NCBI RefSeq assembly: GCF_016918785.1
Contig: NZ_JAFFPT010000023.1
Location: forward strand, 1 to 15,000
DNA: 15,000 bases
Source of the DNA: Leptospira ainazelensis
GTDB taxonomy: Bacteria; Spirochaetota; Leptospiria; Leptospirales; Leptospiraceae
Direction of reading: 5' to 3'
Positions 13,612 to 15,000 of this stretch are shown piece by piece. Under the pieces are notes generated by a model. That model ran no database searches, had not been told where the DNA came from, and saw only the letters and a program-made list of their open reading frames with translations. The translations under genes and the position numbers were made by a program. Within the stretch, counting starts at the first letter, position 1. Each line of letters begins with the position of its first letter.

Positions 13612-13673
13612 TTAAAAGAATGATATCACCGATTCTTTTAAATCCAACCTTTGATTTAAGAATTTTAAGAATT
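13612..13673. promoter_or_regulatory. Inverted repeat and tandem 9-base repeats between pyrF and the exported gene
   Basis: TTAAAAGAAT (13612-13621) and ATTCTTTTAA (13632-13641) are perfect 10-base arms around 10 bases. Next to it TTAAGAATT is repeated head to tail with a 9-base period (13656-13664, 13665-13673). The inverted repeat overlaps a possible -10 (TATCAT on the minus strand) for the exported protein. It could be a weak terminator for pyrF, an operator, or both. Confidence 0.45.
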
Positions 13674-13684
13674 TTGAAAGTAGA

Positions 13685-14500
13685 TTACAAGCCTGAAAAA
13701 TAAGCCTGCATCGACTTGTGAATTTTCTCCGCTTCCAAACCGGCCCGCGTCGCAAAATCCAAACCGCCGGAAGCAAAGTGAATCCCGCGAGAAGAATTGA
13801 TAAGCGAATTGGTTCCGCAGACCGGAAGTAAGTCCTCGAGTTTTGCGCCTTGCGCTCCAAAACCTGGAATCAAAAAAATACGATCCGGATTCTGTTTCCG
13901 AAGCGTTTCGAGTTCGCTCGGATTGGTAGCGCCGACGACAAAACCGAGATTGATCGGAGAGATCGAATTGGCGACGTAAGCCACTTCTTCATAGAGGGTT
14001 CGACCGGTTTCGGAAAAACGTTTTTTTTGAAATTGGGCCGAGTCGGGATTCGAAGTCAAACAGAGCCAAAAAACAAGATGATCCTGATATTCTAAAAAAG
14101 GACGAAGGGAATCGAGTCCCATATAGGGAGAAAGCGTGAGACTGTCGACTTGCAGATCTCCGAAATAGTAACGAGCGTATTGTCTCGCAGTGTTATCGAG
14201 GTCGCCGCGTTTGATGTCGGCTACGATCGGGATCTCGGGATAATTGCTTTTGAGGTGTCCGATTACCTTTTCAAACTGGCGGATTCCCGAAGAACCGAAC
14301 ACTTCGAAGAATGCGATATTCGGTTTGTATGCAACCGCGTATTGCGCCGTAGCGTCGATGATCTCGCGGCAGAAGTGAACCAGAGGTTCCGGGCCGCGTT
14401 TGATCGTTTCGGGAAGTTTACAATAGTCTGGGTCGAGTCCGACACAAAGAAGAGATTTGAGAGATTGGCTCCGGGTCAGGAATTTACTTTGGAAATTCAT
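13685..14500 (-). CDS. pyrF: Orotidine 5'-phosphate decarboxylase (type 2)
   Basis: 271 residues, the usual size for the type 2 bacterial form. It catalyses the last step of UMP synthesis, decarboxylating OMP in the cytoplasm. LLCVGLDPD (17-25) is the N-terminal substrate-loop motif, and AYKPNIAFFE (57-66) the second strand. VADIKRGDLDNTA (93-105) contains Asp95, Lys97 and Asp100 of the catalytic Asp-Lys-Asp network. FVVGATNPSEL and IPGFGAQGAK form the phosphate-binding region, with SRG near the C-terminus. ATG 14500 is preceded by a strong GGAGGGG. The start is 23 bases after the speE stop, so it is translated from the same transcript. All key residues seem present. Confidence 0.95.
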   Translation of the reverse strand: MNFQSKFLTRSQSLKSLLCVGLDPDYCKLPETIKRGPEPLVHFCREIIDATAQYAVAYKPNIAFFEVFGSSGIRQFEKVIGHLKSNYPEIPIVADIKRGDLDNTARQYARYYFGDLQVDSLTLSPYMGLDSLRPFLEYQDHLVFWLCLTSNPDSAQFQKKRFSETGRTLYEEVAYVANSISPINLGFVVGATNPSELETLRKQNPDRIFLIPGFGAQGAKLEDLLPVCGTNSLINSSRGIHFASGGLDFATRAGLEAEKIHKSMQAYFSGL

Positions 14501-14523
14501 CGCCCCTCCCCGGATAAATGATC

Positions 14524-15000
14524 TTACTTACGAACTATATGTTTCTGCGCGAATTGAGGAAGCACAAAAGCCGCCTTGTGCATTTCCGCAGAATAATATT
14601 TCAATCCTTGTGGAACCCGTTTTGGATCCGGAACCACAGCGTAAGGATCCGGACCTTTGGAACAATACGTGAACCCGATGATTCCCGAAGGATACGTCGG
14701 TACCACCGTGAAGTAATATCCGCAGTGATTGAAAATTTCAGGAATAAAATTGAACAACTCACGAATGATCGGTCCGTGATAGTAAAAACTTTCTCCCTGA
14801 GTCGTGCAGATCCCGCCTTCTTTTAAGCAGTTCGCCATCGTTTCGTAAAATGGTCTTTTGAAAAGAACTTCGGCAGGGCCGACCGGATCGGAAGAATCCA
14901 CCATGATACAATCAAAATAGTTCTGATAATCCTTCACGTATTTCGCGCCGTCTTCGTAGGCGTGTTTTACGCGGGGATCCTTCATCGCGTTGGCGATTTC
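14524..15000 (-). CDS. speE: Spermidine synthase, 3' part (runs off the window)
   Basis: The last about 159 codons of a gene that starts beyond 15000; the frame stays open to the edge (EIANAMKDP). Spermidine synthase transfers an aminopropyl group from decarboxylated SAM to putrescine. The visible part holds YFDCIMVDSSDPVGPAEVLF, whose Asp in VDSSDP (codon 14898-14896) is the catalytic acid of the family, then TTQGESFYYHG, the YPSGIIGFTYCSKG loop and LKYYSAEMHKAAFVLPQF near the C-terminus. The N-terminal strand domain and the decarboxylated-SAM loop are outside the window. It is followed by pyrF after 23 bases. Confidence 0.93.
   Translation of the reverse strand, partial: EIANAMKDPRVKHAYEDGAKYVKDYQNYFDCIMVDSSDPVGPAEVLFKRPFYETMANCLKEGGICTTQGESFYYHGPIIRELFNFIPEIFNHCGYYFTVVPTYPSGIIGFTYCSKGPDPYAVVPDPKRVPQGLKYYSAEMHKAAFVLPQFAQKHIVRK

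Overview
The window looks like chromosome from a spirochaete of the genus Leptospira. This rests on moderate GC with A/T-rich spacers, spirochaete-style lipoprotein and outer-membrane protein genes, and short GTAGGA-type inverted repeats in the spacers that I associate with leptospiral genomes. The genus assignment is inferred from style and was not checked by a search. No rRNA, tRNA, CRISPR array, transposase or phage gene was seen.

Layout. Positions 1-480 are a gene-free, repeat-bearing spacer. On the + strand follow a PstS-like phosphate-binding lipoprotein (489-1400), a small exported protein (1479-1805), a spacer ending in a strong terminator (1991-2032), a KamA-type lysine 2,3-aminomutase (2104-3234) with an overlapping lipoprotein gene (3218-3820), and a compact two-gene unit (3875-4846). 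That unit has a recognisable promoter at one end and a terminator at the other. It encodes a 68-residue protein and a nucleotidyltransferase-like protein whose catalytic motif is degraded. A second repeat-bearing spacer (4847-5233) separates these from the minus-strand block.

The centre (5234-11180, minus strand) is a lipid-modification cluster. In transcription order it holds a FAD-dependent amine-oxidase-like protein, a DUF1365 protein, a cyclopropane-fatty-acid-synthase (CFAS) family methyltransferase, a DUF2062 membrane protein, a DUF1295 membrane protein, and a second, shorter CFAS-like methyltransferase that seems to have its own promoter. The first three genes overlap and all use TTG starts; the fourth uses GTG. 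Related gene sets in Proteobacteria are linked to methylation and oxidation of phospholipid acyl chains, including furan fatty acid synthesis and the singlet-oxygen response. The most likely joint role here is SAM-dependent methylation of unsaturated acyl chains followed by flavin-dependent oxidation in the membrane, but the product is unknown.

The right end has a YqaA/DedA-like membrane protein (11319-11780, minus), a 524-base spacer with a good promoter and a palindrome over its -10 element, a small outer-membrane beta-barrel protein (12305-13042, plus), a small exported unknown (13138-13587, minus), and then pyrF (13685-14500) and the 3' part of speE (14524 to the window edge) as a tight minus-strand pair.

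The best candidates for something new are the CFAS/FAD/DUF1365/DUF2062/DUF1295 cluster, the degraded nucleotidyltransferase unit, and the two related intergenic repeat regions, one of which ends in a terminator-like hairpin with no gene before it.
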